Below, one piece after another: positions 31,501 to 42,549 of a DNA stretch of 64,000 bases. The stretch spans positions 1 to 64,000 of the forward strand of contig JADNRV010000257.1 of assembly GCA_015499995.1 (NCBI GenBank). The letters run 5' to 3'. Numbering within the stretch: the stretch's first letter is position 1; the number at the start of each line of letters is the position of its first letter. Below the pieces are notes generated by a model that saw only the letters and a program-made list of their open reading frames with translations, did no database searches and was not told where the DNA came from. The DNA comes from Flammula alnicola. Lineage: Eukaryota > Basidiomycota > Agaricomycetes > Agaricales > Strophariaceae. The position numbers and the translations under genes are program-made.

Positions 31501-34500
31501 TTTACTGGAGTCCTCAGCATAGTGACCTTTATTAGCATTTCCCCCAGCCACCGTTGCCGCCGACAATGATCATCCAGCATTCGGACTCCCCTACAGCTGA
31601 CGTGGAAGCTTGTAGGGATATAAGAAAGATTTGAACAGGTGTTCTGGAAATGATCTCGATGCTTTCAGTGAATCTAGGCAGGCAGATGGCAATGCGAGGT
31701 ACGTCGCTGGCGTTTCATCATGACCTTGCAGTCGACATTCCTATTCCTAATTACCTTTGTCAGTGTAGTCCTCTTGAGGTGGGGCTCGTTCGAGCTACTT
31801 ACTCTCTTGGTACGTCCAGCCTATCCCTCTCAGAGAAATCCAGTATTGACATAAACTCCAGTAGTCTCGCTGATCTCAAGTGCTCTGTATGAAACACTTT
31901 CATCTGCGCTGCACGATATCGTAATAAGATGAGCAGAGCAAAACAAGGGTGGTATTGAGGGAGGTTATGCTGGATTTGCTCTTGACTTAGCCGTAGGATT
32001 GTTATACCAAATTGTGTATATAACAGTACAACGTAATTCAATTCGTTTTGCTATTATGTTTGTCAGAGACTACAAGAGAAGCTTATTTAAAGACACCCAA
32101 GACTCCATTACAAGACACACCCAAAGCAAAGACGGCAAAGACGTGCTTTGCAAAGATATCCATACGTCTCTGAGAGATGCAAGTTGTCTTTGAAAGATGT
32201 CAGCCATCTTTCGGAGACATGTACCTTGATATCCAAAGACGCGTCGTCTCTGACGTCTTTGGCATCTTTACGTCTTTGCAAAGATGCCAAAGACGCCCAA
32301 AGACGGACCGGACATTTTCCTGATGTGAAAGCTTCACGCTTCTGAAGGAAGAGTTGTTTAGCTTGCTGGATGTCGACATATAGGGTCGCGGCTGGCATAG
32401 ATATAGACTCAACCTTCGATTCTGCAGTCTAAAATGATACACGATAAACTACATACACATATTGGCTAACTTCTTGAAGTTCCAGTCACCATGATGGTCA
32501 ATCAAAGTATCCTGACGGTGGCCATTGTTCATTTGACGGGTTTGCGCGCCGAGTTGGTTGAGTTCAGGCCAGGCATGCTCCGCAGTTTCACCATGGAAGT
32601 GGCCGACATTCTCCATATATGCAGACGAGAAGAAGTACGTGCAATTGTCCTTGTGGTTTTGAACATGGACAAGGGGAATGAGCCACCGAATTTTCTTAAT
32701 AGAGTCGAGAAGATCACGAAAGTTTTTCGTGAAGCGGCCCACAATCTTGACGCAGTAAGCGCACGAGATGTCATAGGAAACGACGCGGTCACAGCAGGTG
32801 TTATAGGACGAGGATGTGTCATAGGTGATGGGTAGCTTGCGTTGGCGAATTGCGTGAGCGAGTGCGTAGTCGGTGTTTGCAAATCTATCCAGAGATCATC
32901 AATAAATTATTTGAGAAGCAAAGATATGAAGTTACATACCTTTCACCCAGTTGAAGGTCAACGCTCGACTGAATGAAGACATGGATACATTGGATATTGA
33001 CAATCCCCGTGATATCCATGTTCTTGAACTTCTTTCGGTTCTGTTTGTTAACGGCGTTAAGATAAGAACATGTCGATTTCTATAGATAAATAAAACATAA
33101 GCAAGATGTAAGGCCTGAGATAAAATATACTTACCTCCTCCTCAACATCACCCGCTGGAAGGTGTTTGATATAGTGACGGAAGGCTGTGTCCTCGGGAAA
33201 GTATGCCTTTCCCTCGAACAATGAAATGTCATCAGGATCGGTGTTCTTTATGTACTTGTTCGCATGGTGATTACCATCAGCCGTGTGCTGCATCTGGTTT
33301 AAATGGCTGTAAATTAAATATATTCAACAATGAAACACGTAAAAGTCGAAGGAGAAATAGATATGCATACCGAAGATGCAAGGGGGTTTTCTCCCATCCC
33401 ACTTCCATATTGACCCCCGGTTCAGGGCATGCCGGACAATAAACAAGAAGATTCCCCTCTGGGCGATTCTCCAGGACTGCGTCAATGCTGTGGGCCTGGC
33501 CAAGACGCTTCTTGGCCTGAAGGATCCGCCAAACTCGCATAACCAAACGAAATTGAGGATAAGGGTCCTACACATCCGTGTCAAGTTCAGAATCTCTAGG
33601 AAATATCACAATGAGGCTTACCGAAGTAGACTGGGCAAAGGCGTTATCTGTGAGACGCCGAAGGGTCCCAATAAAGTCATAGGCAGCAGTCTTCGATTCC
33701 AAATGAAGAAGGTGGAATTGCTTGAGAAGCCGAAAGGAAAAAGCCGTGGATGGTCGGTCAAGTGTGGCAGGGAAAAAACCAATCTTCATGAGCTGCTGAT
33801 AACGCTTAGGAGCACCGGGGCACCCGCAAAAGCGAACCTTGGTGTTGTGGATCCCATTGGTGTCAATGAAGTGGAACAGGAGGTCGGTCTCGGAAGCAGG
33901 GTTCGGGCAGTGTGATCTATGGTGGCCGAGATGAGTGGCATAACCTTCCGTTCGAAGCCTCGATATATCGTGACGAATAAAGAATCCACGCTGAGCGTCC
34001 CAGACTTCAGCCCAGTGCATCGGATTGCCACGATGAGCATCGATAAAGCACTCCGAGCACGAAATCTGGTACATGAAGCAGTCGTTGCATTTAGTGGTGT
34101 GCTTCGCGCCTGGTCGGTTGCAAGAACAGGCATCGTCAAAGTACGGGTTGGCGTTATGATCGAGGACAAGGTCAATGAGCTCCGGAAGGACCGCTCGGAA
34201 CTCCTCGAGGAGCGCAGAAGCCTAAACCAAAAATCAGTACACGAAAGTGGTTTGAGATATTCTAACAAACCTGCTTCTTTGCTGATAGAACGGGTACGAG
34301 ATCTGGAAGTTCTGAATCATCGACAAGAGTTGAATCATCGACAAGAGGGGTGGACTCCTGAAGAAGAAGAGGCTGGGTATCGAGTGGCAGGACAGAGGTA
34401 TCAGTGGAGACGGATGAGCCAGCAATGGTGATATGTGTGGCGTGACGAGTTTGGGTTCCTTCAACCACCTGGTCTCCAAGGGTAGACTTGGTGTTGTCGA

Positions 34501-34537
34501 TTACTGAGAGAAAAGCTTTGAAGGATTTCGGAGCCAT
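28541..34537 (-). CDS. KDZ transposase with CxC2 cysteine cluster (multi-exon, interrupted by an insertion)
   Basis: ATG at 34537; stop TGA at 28541. Exon 1 is Ser/Thr-rich. The next exons hold a CxC2-type cluster (CSCNRPG, CNDC, CSEC..H, LGHHRSHCPNP, FCGCPG) and the block FFPATLDRPSTAFSFRLL..YDFIGTLRRLTDN, characteristic of this family. The transposase core follows: HTADGNHHANKYIKN near 33290, SYDISCAYCVKIVGRF near 32750, NVGHFHGETAEHAW near 32600 and QMNNGHRQDTLIDHHGDWN near 32500. These supply the D, D and E acidic positions expected for a DDE enzyme. C-terminal exons at 30320-28541 have RQEQKCIMPQVGEY, GAYDALRNVR, and VQWFRAEAEMERWQEEWEKT. Apart from the 1.93-kb insertion at 30397-32325 I saw no disabling change. 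The fold and role (cut-and-paste transposition) are established for the family; activity here is not known. Confidence 0.82.
30397..32325. mobile_element. 1.93-kb non-autonomous TIR element inserted in the KDZ transposase gene
   Basis: Starts CATCAGGAAAACGTCC and ends GGACATTTTCCTGATG; the 30-bp ends match at about 25 positions. Both ends are packed with GTCTTTGG (left, to about 30590) or CCAAAGAC (right, from 32100) words. It is flanked by TG on both sides (30395-30396 and 32326-32327). Deleting the element plus one TG joins the exon before it (..QKREAF) to the exon after it (KSLSALYADRIS) in frame. The interior has no convincing gene, so mobilisation must come from elsewhere, probably a Plavaka transposase, because a Plavaka fragment ends next to the same terminus at 25790. 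Confidence 0.85.
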
Positions 34538-34571
34538 TTTTGCAATGACGAGAAGGTAGCATGGTGGCCGA

Positions 34572-34578
34572 TTTTATA
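34572..34578 (-). promoter_or_regulatory. TATA box of the KDZ transposase gene
   Basis: Minus strand reads TATAAAA, about 35 nt before the ATG at 34537. Confidence 0.5.
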
Positions 34579-34887
34579 TGTTGGTGGCAGAGCTAGTGGC
34601 TCAGAGGAATGGCAAGACAAGAACACACTGTTTTGGCCCCCGCGTCGCGATGCAGTGCAACACATGAGATGGGCCGCCAGTTCGCCTTTTGTTGTGATTT
34701 CAACATTGATTCATAGGCTATTGTTATTTTTGTCAATGCAACATATTGTTTTGGGCCCCCGCCGCGTCGCGATACAACGCAAGCATGTGAGATAGGGTAT
34801 TCACGGATAGTTGAACAAAAGAATTGAATGATCGTATATTGCAGAATGTAAATGGATACAATGCAGTAGTAAATACAATACTAATCT

Positions 34888-35507
34888 TTAGTCAAAGAAT
34901 TCTCGAAGCGGTGAAGGCATAGGGAATGGAGCAGGTGCGCGGAGGCCCGAGGAAGAAGGCTTAGGACAAGGAGCTTTGACTAGATTAGAATTTGGGTGCC
35001 TTTCCTTAACAGAACGAGGAGCGATGGAGGGAGAGATCTCGCTGCGCTTGCGCTTGGTCCCACGAGTGGCAGGGGCAGGCAGAGTTTTGATAACATCCGG
35101 ATGGTTCTTGATCTCGTAGTATATGTCGAACAGCCTGCCCAACGCGGATTTTCCAGTAATAAGGTGGGAGTCCAGGGGATCAGTAATATAGTGAACGATT
35201 ATGGGACCGTCGCACATTTTGCACTACAGAAAGGGTTATGAATTAACTATACAAAAATTGGAAATTTCAACGGACTGACCACTTGGTACCATCTTCCAGC
35301 ATCCAACTGGCCACCAGTACCTATCCAGAGCCAAGGTCCTGTCTCGCGGTGATTGCGTTTGTGGGGGAGGTGGAACTCTGGCATGGCAGGAGCGATTTGA
35401 TGGACGGTACGGCGAATATGCCCACGAATTATGACGAGCGCCTCATCTTTGGTAAGGTCCTTGAGCTCTGGGAGTTCAGCAGATAAGGGGCCGAAATATG
35501 GTGGCAT
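34888..35507 (-). CDS. Two-exon protein of unknown function beside the KDZ transposase
   Basis: ATG at 35507. Exon 1 runs to about 35282 (FHLPHKRNHRETGPWLWIGT and ..DAGRWYQ). A GTGGTC..CTGTAG intron of about 55 nt follows, then exon 2 starting CKMCDGPIIVHYITDPLDS and ending in a basic, Ser/Pro-rich tail (TRGTKRKRSE) with stop at 34888. A WLWIGTGG block and a CKMC pair may form a small metal-binding or nucleic-acid-binding fold, but I recognise no family function. It is on the same strand as the KDZ transposase, about 350 bp upstream, and lies within the presumed KDZ element. A TATA box (TTTATAAGG) is at 35616-35623. Confidence 0.55.
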
Positions 35508-35615
35508 CGTGGGTGGAGAATGGAAGGAAAGTCTGAGACCTCAGTGGGAGTAGAGATGAAGGAAATATCGGGGCGTCGATACTGGGTTACTTCTCGAGGC
35601 TGCTTCAGGTCGACC

Positions 35616-35623
35616 TTATAAAT
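35616..35623 (-). promoter_or_regulatory. TATA box of the 35507 gene
   Basis: Minus strand TTTATAAGG, about 110 nt upstream of the ATG. Confidence 0.4.
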
Positions 35624-35699
35624 GATTCTGTTGGTGGGTTATGGCCTTTCTGTATCGAAAAAGAGGCCAAATTATTCTAAGTGTCATCTGAGATATGTC

Positions 35700-37080
35700 A
35701 AAGCGGGTAATGGCCAAGCGGCGTACATGTGAGCCAGGGTAATGACGAGAAGACTGTTAATGGGATTGGGAATAGCGTGCTCGTCCTAGTCCCAATGCTG
35801 CTCCTGCTCTGCGTCGTCGTCATGCTGGCGCAGCTGTGCCATGACGTTGGTGGCAACGATGATCTGCCAGGCTTGCCTGCAGACGGCCGGCGCTGTCGCT
35901 GGGCCCACTCGCCCGAATCCTTGAGCGCGCTGTCTTCCTCCTCGTCGTACTACTCGCAGGTATCGCACTCGCGCTCGAATTCAAGGAGCGCGCCGTTAGC
36001 ATCCGGCACGCGAAATGGATGTGGAGAGTGGTTCAACGAGGGGCGAGGAGAGAGGCGACGGCCTCGAGCACGGATCTGCATGCGAAAGGGAGGAAGGAGG
36101 TTAGCTACGCCGTATGGGATGAGCTACCACGTACCCGGTGGCTCTCGCCCGTCACGATACCTTATCGGTGGTGTTTCGTGGGGGTTGGAGGTGTCGTCCC
36201 GCCGTTTCGGTACCCAGAGCGGTGTTGTCCGCCATAAAAGTCGGGATTGGGGGTCAGCGGCGATGTAGGGGTGCGGGTGGTCACTTACCGGTGGCCATCT
36301 TTCTCCTCGTCGTCTTCCTCTCACCCGTCCTAGCCCACGTCAGTATCATCAATGGCTGTTTGGGTGCTGGTAACCCGCGGCGGCGAAGGTCGTTGTTCTC
36401 CATTGCCATTGTTCGTCGTGGCTTTCGTAGACGTGGTCGGCTGGGATCGCTTTCGACGTCGACGGTGGGCTACAGAAGCAGCGGTGGTGGTGTGGTGCTG
36501 TTTAGGTACCCAGATCTTCTGCTCGAAAAGTGGGGTTAGCGATGTTTTACGGGGTGTATTACCATTTACCTTTATTGCATAGTGGTGGCGGTTGAAATTG
36601 CCTACGCACCAAATTGCTCTGCAAAAAGAGGCATGTTTTGTCAGTGAATCACTTTAGATGCATTTGATAAACTTTATTTACCTTTTTCTTGGGTATTTGC
36701 GGCTGGTGGGCAGCGTGATGAACGACGATCGAGGCGATGGAACAGTGGAACTTGTATGGAAGGACGAGCCATTGATGTCATTTTCGAGCGGAGTTTGAAT
36801 GTTCAGACAGTGTGCTGCTCAGCGCATCCAACGGCGCACAAACGGCATGGGGATAGTAGGGCTTCTCGAAATAATGTAGATGGATTGTATTGGAGGCACA
36901 GTGGCCCGGAAAATTGTTTTTATTAGCTTTGAATGGATGATTGTGTGTGCAAGGAGTCAAACTTTTGACGTGCTTACAGGTGTGGCACCACGCGCGCGGC
37001 GCATCTGGTCATTTTTATTGCAACTTCCTACTCTTCCTTCTCACAAAAATGTTAGTATATGAAGCTTAATATAAGTATAA
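35700..37080. other. GC-richer segment, possible captured gene fragment
   Basis: 35790-36540 is more GC-rich than its surroundings and shows exon-like pieces in mixed frames. On the minus strand FERECDTCE, an acidic stretch and a VMAQLRQHDDDAEQEQH piece appear, broken by stops and frame changes. This looks like a decayed piece of a host gene rather than a working gene, but I cannot name it. 36600-37080 is AT-rich with nothing recognised. Confidence 0.3.
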
Positions 37081-37105
37081 AGATTTTATAAGTGGTGGGA
37101 ATTTG

Positions 37106-37151
37106 GTGCAACTCATTTGCCACACGTGATTTTGTGGCAAATGCGTTGCAC
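37106..37151. repeat. Hairpin A (19-bp arms, 8-nt loop)
   Basis: Arms 37106-37124 and 37133-37151 pair at 18 of 19 positions around the loop CGTGATTT. The inner 9 bp (TTTGCCACA/TGTGGCAAA) and the loop are identical to hairpin B. Confidence 0.75.
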
Positions 37152-37197
37152 AGTGACGCTACGTCATCTTCCATACAATGCCGAGTGATGCCGGAGC

Positions 37198-37247
37198 CCG
37201 ACATTGGTTTTTGCCACACGTGATTTTGTGGCAAAACACGATGTCGG
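37198..37247. repeat. Hairpin B (21-bp arms, same 8-nt loop)
   Basis: Arms 37198-37218 and 37227-37247 pair at 18 of 21 positions around CGTGATTT. Its outer arm sequence differs from hairpin A, so pairing is kept while sequence changes. Confidence 0.7.
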
Positions 37248-37251
37248 CAAC

Positions 37252-38339
37252 CCGGGCTGTTACACAAAACAACGATGTTCGAGGAGGTGTGCGAGCAGCT
37301 ATTCCGGATTGGGAAACCTGATGCGGCACTTGCTACCTCTTCCTTCCCTCCCACAACCACCCGCTTTTGCTGCCGTCCCTCGTCAGTATCACTACCGGTG
37401 GTGCTCGCCCATGCCGGTTTCATTAAACAACATAACGGCCATAGGAAAGCGATCAGGCCGCACCAAGACGACATTGGCCGACGACCATAGGCACAAACAC
37501 AACCCCGGCATTGGTCAACCTGGGATGTGGGTACAGATAAGAGCTCAAGCTCAAGGGGTAGCCATAGAATGGGAGGCCCGTTAGGTATGTTTTCTAGCAG
37601 CCTCGCTCAAATTTACTGATCCTGTAGCTGTTGCACACAGATTTCAGAGCTAGAGCCTTCCTCGCCCTTCCTCACCCGATCACCACCAGGATCGCCCAGA
37701 TGCCCAAAATACGACGTATGTAGACCTGCGAGCTACTCGCGATATGTCGAATAGATGTCGAAGAGATGCCCACCAGCGATGAATGTGAAGATAAATGGGG
37801 CTGTGATGAAGTGGGACGCTTCCGACTAACCACGGGCAGGTGGTGGTGAGTTACCGGTCATCGCAAAACCCTCGCCGCACTCGCCTTTCTCATTCGTAAC
37901 ATGCCGCTGAAATTCCACGTTATCACGATCCCCGAGATCATCATTGGACCGCAAGACAGTTTGCAGCCACCCAGGCAAGTACTCCTTTGGATAAGCTGAA
38001 CTACATAGACTACGTAACGTAGATTAGGGTAGTATTATCAGTCTAATAAATTGGTTTATACAATTTATCGAAATTACTGGACATATGTGAATGAAACTTC
38101 ATACTCTGCCCGCAGGGGACTGCATTTTTGCGCACGCATTCAACTTAAGATCAGATTGTTATTTGTTCATTGGAGATTCAAAAAAATTATTAACATAATA
38201 AGTTCGAGACTCGGACGTGACTTGCCATCCTCTCCGCTCATCTGTGTTGTATTGGTTGGGGTCATTCCTATCTCGGTGCGAATTTGTTTATTTGACGACA
38301 GACTCGGACAGAGTAATTAACAACCTTGGCCAAATATTA
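37252..38339. other. No gene seen
   Basis: Scattered short frames only. AT-rich from 38 kb. Possibly the 3' part of the gene at 38340-39265, but exons could not be followed with confidence. Confidence 0.3.
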
Positions 38340-39265
38340 CAAATGGGTCCAATCAAGTATCTCTGGGCCGCTCTCTGGCTCATCAGCTTCTGCGTGTCGT
38401 ATTGGGTTCATGCCAGCTATCTCGATGGGGTAGTGGGAATTTAGGTGTGTCACTAGTATTTTCAAGTCATTGCAATCCTCGTTGGAGAAAGCTGATGGAC
38501 GGAAAATCAGAAATTCACCCTTCACGATGCTCAGACCGCCAAACGTGGGGATCGCCGAGAATGTCTTTCGAAATCGGTCATAAACTGACCAGCTGGAATA
38601 CGGAAAGTTCATGAGGTCACATAAACTGGAATCTGAAAGTAAGAAGTAAGCATTGTTTTCAACTTGACCTTCTTGCTTTATATATCCATCATTTTTCTGT
38701 GAAGACCTGGTCATTCGACGTGTGATTCATCGTTATGGAAGTGAACTCACCATGAGATATAAAATGATGTCAACTGATTGCAATTGCCCAGTTTTGATAG
38801 GCTGGAGCGTGTTTGCGACTATAATATGTAGGATATCAATGTTAAAAATTGCATTCAAGTTGAATATCAATAGACGTACCCCGGAGTTCCTCTGGTCTGA
38901 GCGCTGCTTTACCCTGCTCAGTGGCAGCTGTAATTGTCAGACCATCTTTGCGACAATCATCGAAAACCTTTAGGGCATGGCAGAGCTGATTGCGTGTAAC
39001 TTCTGGGAGAATAGGTGTCAAGGTGTCCTTGTGATCGACACATGGATTTCCAAGTCCCTTGCGTGCATCACACTGAATAGCAAAGAGTAAGCAGTTTTCT
39101 TGTACAGGAATGCTAACATACATAGTAAAAACGCCTCCCAAGGTCTTCAGCCTTGCCAACTCCCATATAAATATTTGGGCAGTGAGTATTCCCAAATGGA
39201 CAACGAGGAACAGTTTGCTTGGGGGCGATGCATTTGAGGAAATTGCAGTGAACTGAAGGTGACAT
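38340..39265 (-). CDS. Multi-exon protein of unknown function within the KDZ element (3' end uncertain)
   Basis: ATG at 39265. Exon 1 has four spaced cysteines (VHCNFLKC, RCPFGNTHC). An intron with GTATGT donor and TATTCAG acceptor leads to CDARKGLGNPCVDHKDTLTP and NQLCHALKVFDDCRKDG. A short third exon (near 38820-38760, QTRSSLSKLG in one frame) and a fourth follow (SLCDLMNFPYSSWSVYDRFRK, FGGLSIVKGEFLIFRPSAFS), ending near 38340. A TATA-like TATTTAA lies at 39306-39312, about 41 nt before the ATG. I do not recognise the family. I looked for the TET/JBP oxygenase known to ride on fungal KDZ elements and could not find its iron-binding motif here. One exon frame is uncertain, so it may be degenerate. 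Confidence 0.45.
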
Positions 39266-39305
39266 CGGTACAGATTTTAAGGAAAAGAACCAGAAATTGA
39301 AGTTC

Positions 39306-39312
39306 ATTAAAT
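39306..39312 (-). promoter_or_regulatory. TATA-like box of the 39265 gene
   Basis: Minus strand reads TATTTAA, about 41 nt before the ATG at 39265. Confidence 0.35.
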
Positions 39313-39667
39313 AGCGAATGTGTTCGCTAAATTGAATTCAATACAAATTTGTGCATCGCTTTGGCCTAGGACAAATGGCGTACAAAGCGATATTCTAAAT
39401 TTAGAGAGAAATCAGCAGAGACAAAAATAGAGCTCGCTCATGTGGTGAGCGCTTAGCTTGCACTTGCACTTGCAGTTGCGCTTGCGCTTTTACCACTGTG
39501 GGCCTGTAGGCTGTGGCCCTCTCATGGGCTTGTTCTGTGACTCTATGGGCCTGTGGCACTCTCATGAGCTTGCGCTTTGACGCTTTGGCCTTGGGCCACT
39601 GCTTTTGGTTGCCACCATTATGCTTTCTGTCACCGTTCCGAAGAGGCCAAAAGGCCACAGAAAATGG

Positions 39668-39674
39668 TATAAAT
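39668..39674 (+). promoter_or_regulatory. TATA box of the 39756 gene
   Basis: GGTATAAATC lies about 82 nt upstream of the ATG. A pyrimidine-rich segment (TTCGGTCTCATCTTCCCC) follows at the expected start-site distance. Confidence 0.45.
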
Positions 39675-39755
39675 CGAATTGGAGACTTGAGAAATTCCCT
39701 TCGGTCTCATCTTCCCCATCTCGACTCAGGCCAGTTTCAACTCTTCCGTCTCATC

Positions 39756-42040
39756 ATGGCAAAAGGGCGAAGTGCAACTCGCTTTCCCTTGACACCTGAA
39801 CAAATTAAGCATATCGACACCTATCTCCCTGCTTACGAGAAAGAAGTCTTTCGATGTGATCCCAACTTCGATGGTCATTCACGTGAACTTACCAAGTGGA
39901 AAGAAGAGAAGGCAAAGGAGATAATGGCAGACCCTTTGTTTGACTATCTTCCCTCTCTTCCGGATGGTGAATCTTTGCCAGAGTGGATCAAAGTATGTCA
40001 TTGTTTTGGATTTTTTTTTGCTTAGGCCATTCTGACAATGCTCATGCCACACAGACAGTCCAGCGGCGTTTCAGTAATCACTACAGCAATTATATGGTCC
40101 GGAAGTTCAAGAAGGCTTCAACGTCGACATCTTCTGGATCTGATTCTGCTGCTATTGAGAAGAGACTCGATGATCTCCTTCGCTGTGCAGTGGTCACCTT
40201 TCTCGGAGACCTTTCTGCCCGAGAAATGTTTGCGAGTGAGAACGAAGAACTTATCAAGATGAAGATGAAGGAATTGTCAGAGGCTCATCCAAATCTTGTT
40301 GGCGGAGGTCTTCGAAACAAGGCTCTGGCAATTCTCTGGGACTCTGACGACGTCGATTGCTCAGTTTGGGAAAGGAAGATCGAAGACTTAGCAAACAACA
40401 TTCAGACGTGAGCAACTCATACCGTTTTCTTTTGAAATATCATTCATAACGTATTCTTATACAGGAACCAAGCACATTTTCCTCACCTCATTGCTCGTGC
40501 TTTGCAGAACCTCTGCAATCGCATGCGTTTGGGCTCGACCTATATGTCATTCTCATATGCAGTCCGTGACATAAATGACGGCATTGAAGGTGCAACGTAA
40601 GTACCTTGTTCAAGTTCTTTATGTGAAACTCATACATATCTTCGTTTTGACAGCATCTATGTGGAATATGATTGCCTCAAGGACATGGTCCTTGCCCCGA
40701 AGCTTCCTGATCACAATGAGCGTGTAGCCGCTTGGCTTGAGCACGCTGATGCTGTCCTTCCCCGTATGTCGCTCTTCTACCAAACTGTATGGTCATTCCC
40801 TTAATCTGTGATCAGGAAAACCTATACGCAACAAACTCAAATTCCCTCCCAACAAGGATGGCATTCTGATTCTTCCACAGGTCGACCTTGTCGCTGCTTC
40901 TCTTTCTCAATTGATTGAGCTGCTTCAAGGATTTCTCGCAGCCGTGTGGAGTATGTAACTTGATTTCATGTGATGTACATTCTAACTTATGCTCGCCATT
41001 CATTCAGATTATTCTTGGCCTGCTGATCGTGGAATGCCGTCGATCCCATGGGATCTTCTTACTGCAAATCCCAACAATTTTTACAACTCTGAAACATTCA
41101 AGATTCCCGTACCTCTGAAGTCTCCCGAGCTTTACAAGACTGACCCAGCCGACGTGTATCTACTGCTCAAGTACTTTCTTTCTTTGTCTCAACCCTTTCA
41201 ATTTCGTCCCAAGGATGACATACAAGAACGCACTCTTACGCGCGAACACGAACAAGAGAAGGATCGTACCGCTGGTGAAGATGCTGATGTGGAGGATATA
41301 GTATCCAATGAGCCGTTAAACCGTGCAGGAGGGTCTGGAGATTCCAACACTCGTTCGCCCGTGAACCACACAACAGCTGTCAAGAAGAAGAAAGCAGGCA
41401 AACGAAAGGCGGATTCTACTCCCGCCATCAATAACCTCACTTCCGATGCTGTTGCAAGTCAATCGCAAAGCGACATCACTTCCACGGCATCACAACCACC
41501 CCTCCACGTGCATCCCGGGCCCTCTGACAATAGCTCTCACAATGCAGACGCCATTTCCACCTCCACTGCAACTCCAGAGACCAACGTTGTTGCCCATTCC
41601 AGTAACACTGTGACATCCAAACCCCTTATCGACCACACAGCTGCTCCACTCCAGGAACCGCCTTCACAGCATCCCTCCGACAGTAATGCAAAGAAGGCAC
41701 GTGGACGGCCCCGAAAAGCTGCTGATAAACTCGCTCCAAGTGGAATAGATGTGAATTCGGCCACTGTCCGGATGCCTGAAGTACAAGCGGTCGCTAATAC
41801 TAGGAAGTCTGCACGCAAACGAAAGGAGCCGGATACTCCGACGGCTGAAATTGGTCATCAACACGCACAGTCAGCAAAGAAGAAACGGTATGTCAATTAC
41901 TCACTCGCCGTCATCGTTTGTATTGCTGACATGACCACAGCAAAGGGACTTTCTTGTGGACCGATGACCACGGCAATTTCTTTGACAACGACGGGAATCC
42001 TGTCGATTCCCACGGCAATCCTTTACGCACAGCTGAGTAG
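39756..42040 (+). CDS. Seven-exon AT-hook protein of unknown function, divergent gene of the KDZ element
   Basis: ATG at 39756, stop TAG at 42038-42040. Six introns with good GT..AG ends lie near 39993-40055, 40409-40466, 40597-40653, 40764-40816, 40951-41009 and 41889-41940, all in frame. The N-terminal half is helical (LTPEQIKHIDTYLPAYEKEV, WKEEKAKEIMADPLF). The middle part (DDLLRCAVVTFLGDLSAREMF, VDCSVWERKIEDLAN) matches a family repeated in Agaricomycetes. A long disordered Ser/Thr/Pro region from about 41220 holds basic patches (KKKKAGKRKA) and an AT-hook core, KKARGRPRKAA, near 41695. The C-terminus is acidic (TDDHGNFFDNDGNPVDSHG). It may bind AT-rich DNA such as the GTTTAAAC-rich ends just downstream (inference). 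No disabling mutation seen. Confidence 0.72.
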
Positions 42041-42282
42041 TATCTTATCGTTTAAACCTCTCTGCATCCTTTTTTCTCTGAGCTCTCCATGTTTGTAATC
42101 TGTGTTTCATCGGTATTAATCCATGCCATGATTTAAACTGCCTGGTATGATTTTCTATGTCATGATTTAATCTGGTACAGTTTAATAAAGTGGTTTAATT
42201 TCTATCAATTCGTGTTTAAACATCCCAGTTTTAACAGCCCATTACACGAATGCTGGTCACTTGTATTTATCAACTAGTTAGC
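42041..42282. other. GTTTAA-rich margin of the KDZ element
   Basis: Contains at least six TTTAAAC/GTTTAATC words in 240 bp and no gene. It begins the right-hand subterminal zone that mirrors the array at 28370-28465. Confidence 0.5.
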
Positions 42283-42549
42283 GGTTTAAACAATTCCTCA
42301 TTCTCTACCAATCTGTGTGTCCTGTAAGATTTTAAACATGTTTAATCAGGGGCAATTAATCTGGCTATGCTTAATCCTTGTATTTGAGGCTCAAGTTCAT
42401 TTAAACTAGTTGGCAGTTTAAACAGTCCCTCATTCTCTGTCCATCAGTGTGTCCTGTAAGATTTTAAACATGTTTAATCAGGGGCGATTAATCTGGCCAT
42501 GTTTAATCTGTCTTACTGCATGTATTTGAGGCTCAATTTCGTTTAAACT
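42283..42549. repeat. Tandem duplication (126 and 141 bp) in the right margin of the KDZ element
   Basis: Two adjacent copies share, in order, GTTTAAACAnTCCCTCATTC, GTGTGTCCTGTAAGATTTTA, ATGTTTAATCAGGGGC, TTAATCTGGC and TATTTGAGGCTCAA. Each is dense in GTTTAAAC/GTTTAATC, the same word as in 28370-28465. Confidence 0.75.

Noticed and set aside
36000..36580. Val/Arg-rich plus-strand ORFs as a membrane protein gene
   Set aside because: Frames change repeatedly, no start or splice structure is consistent; a decayed captured fragment is more likely.
35700..42040. A TET/JBP oxygenase gene within the KDZ element, expected from known fungal KDZ cargo
   Set aside because: No H.D..H-type iron-binding pattern or conserved oxygenase block could be found in the spliced frames.
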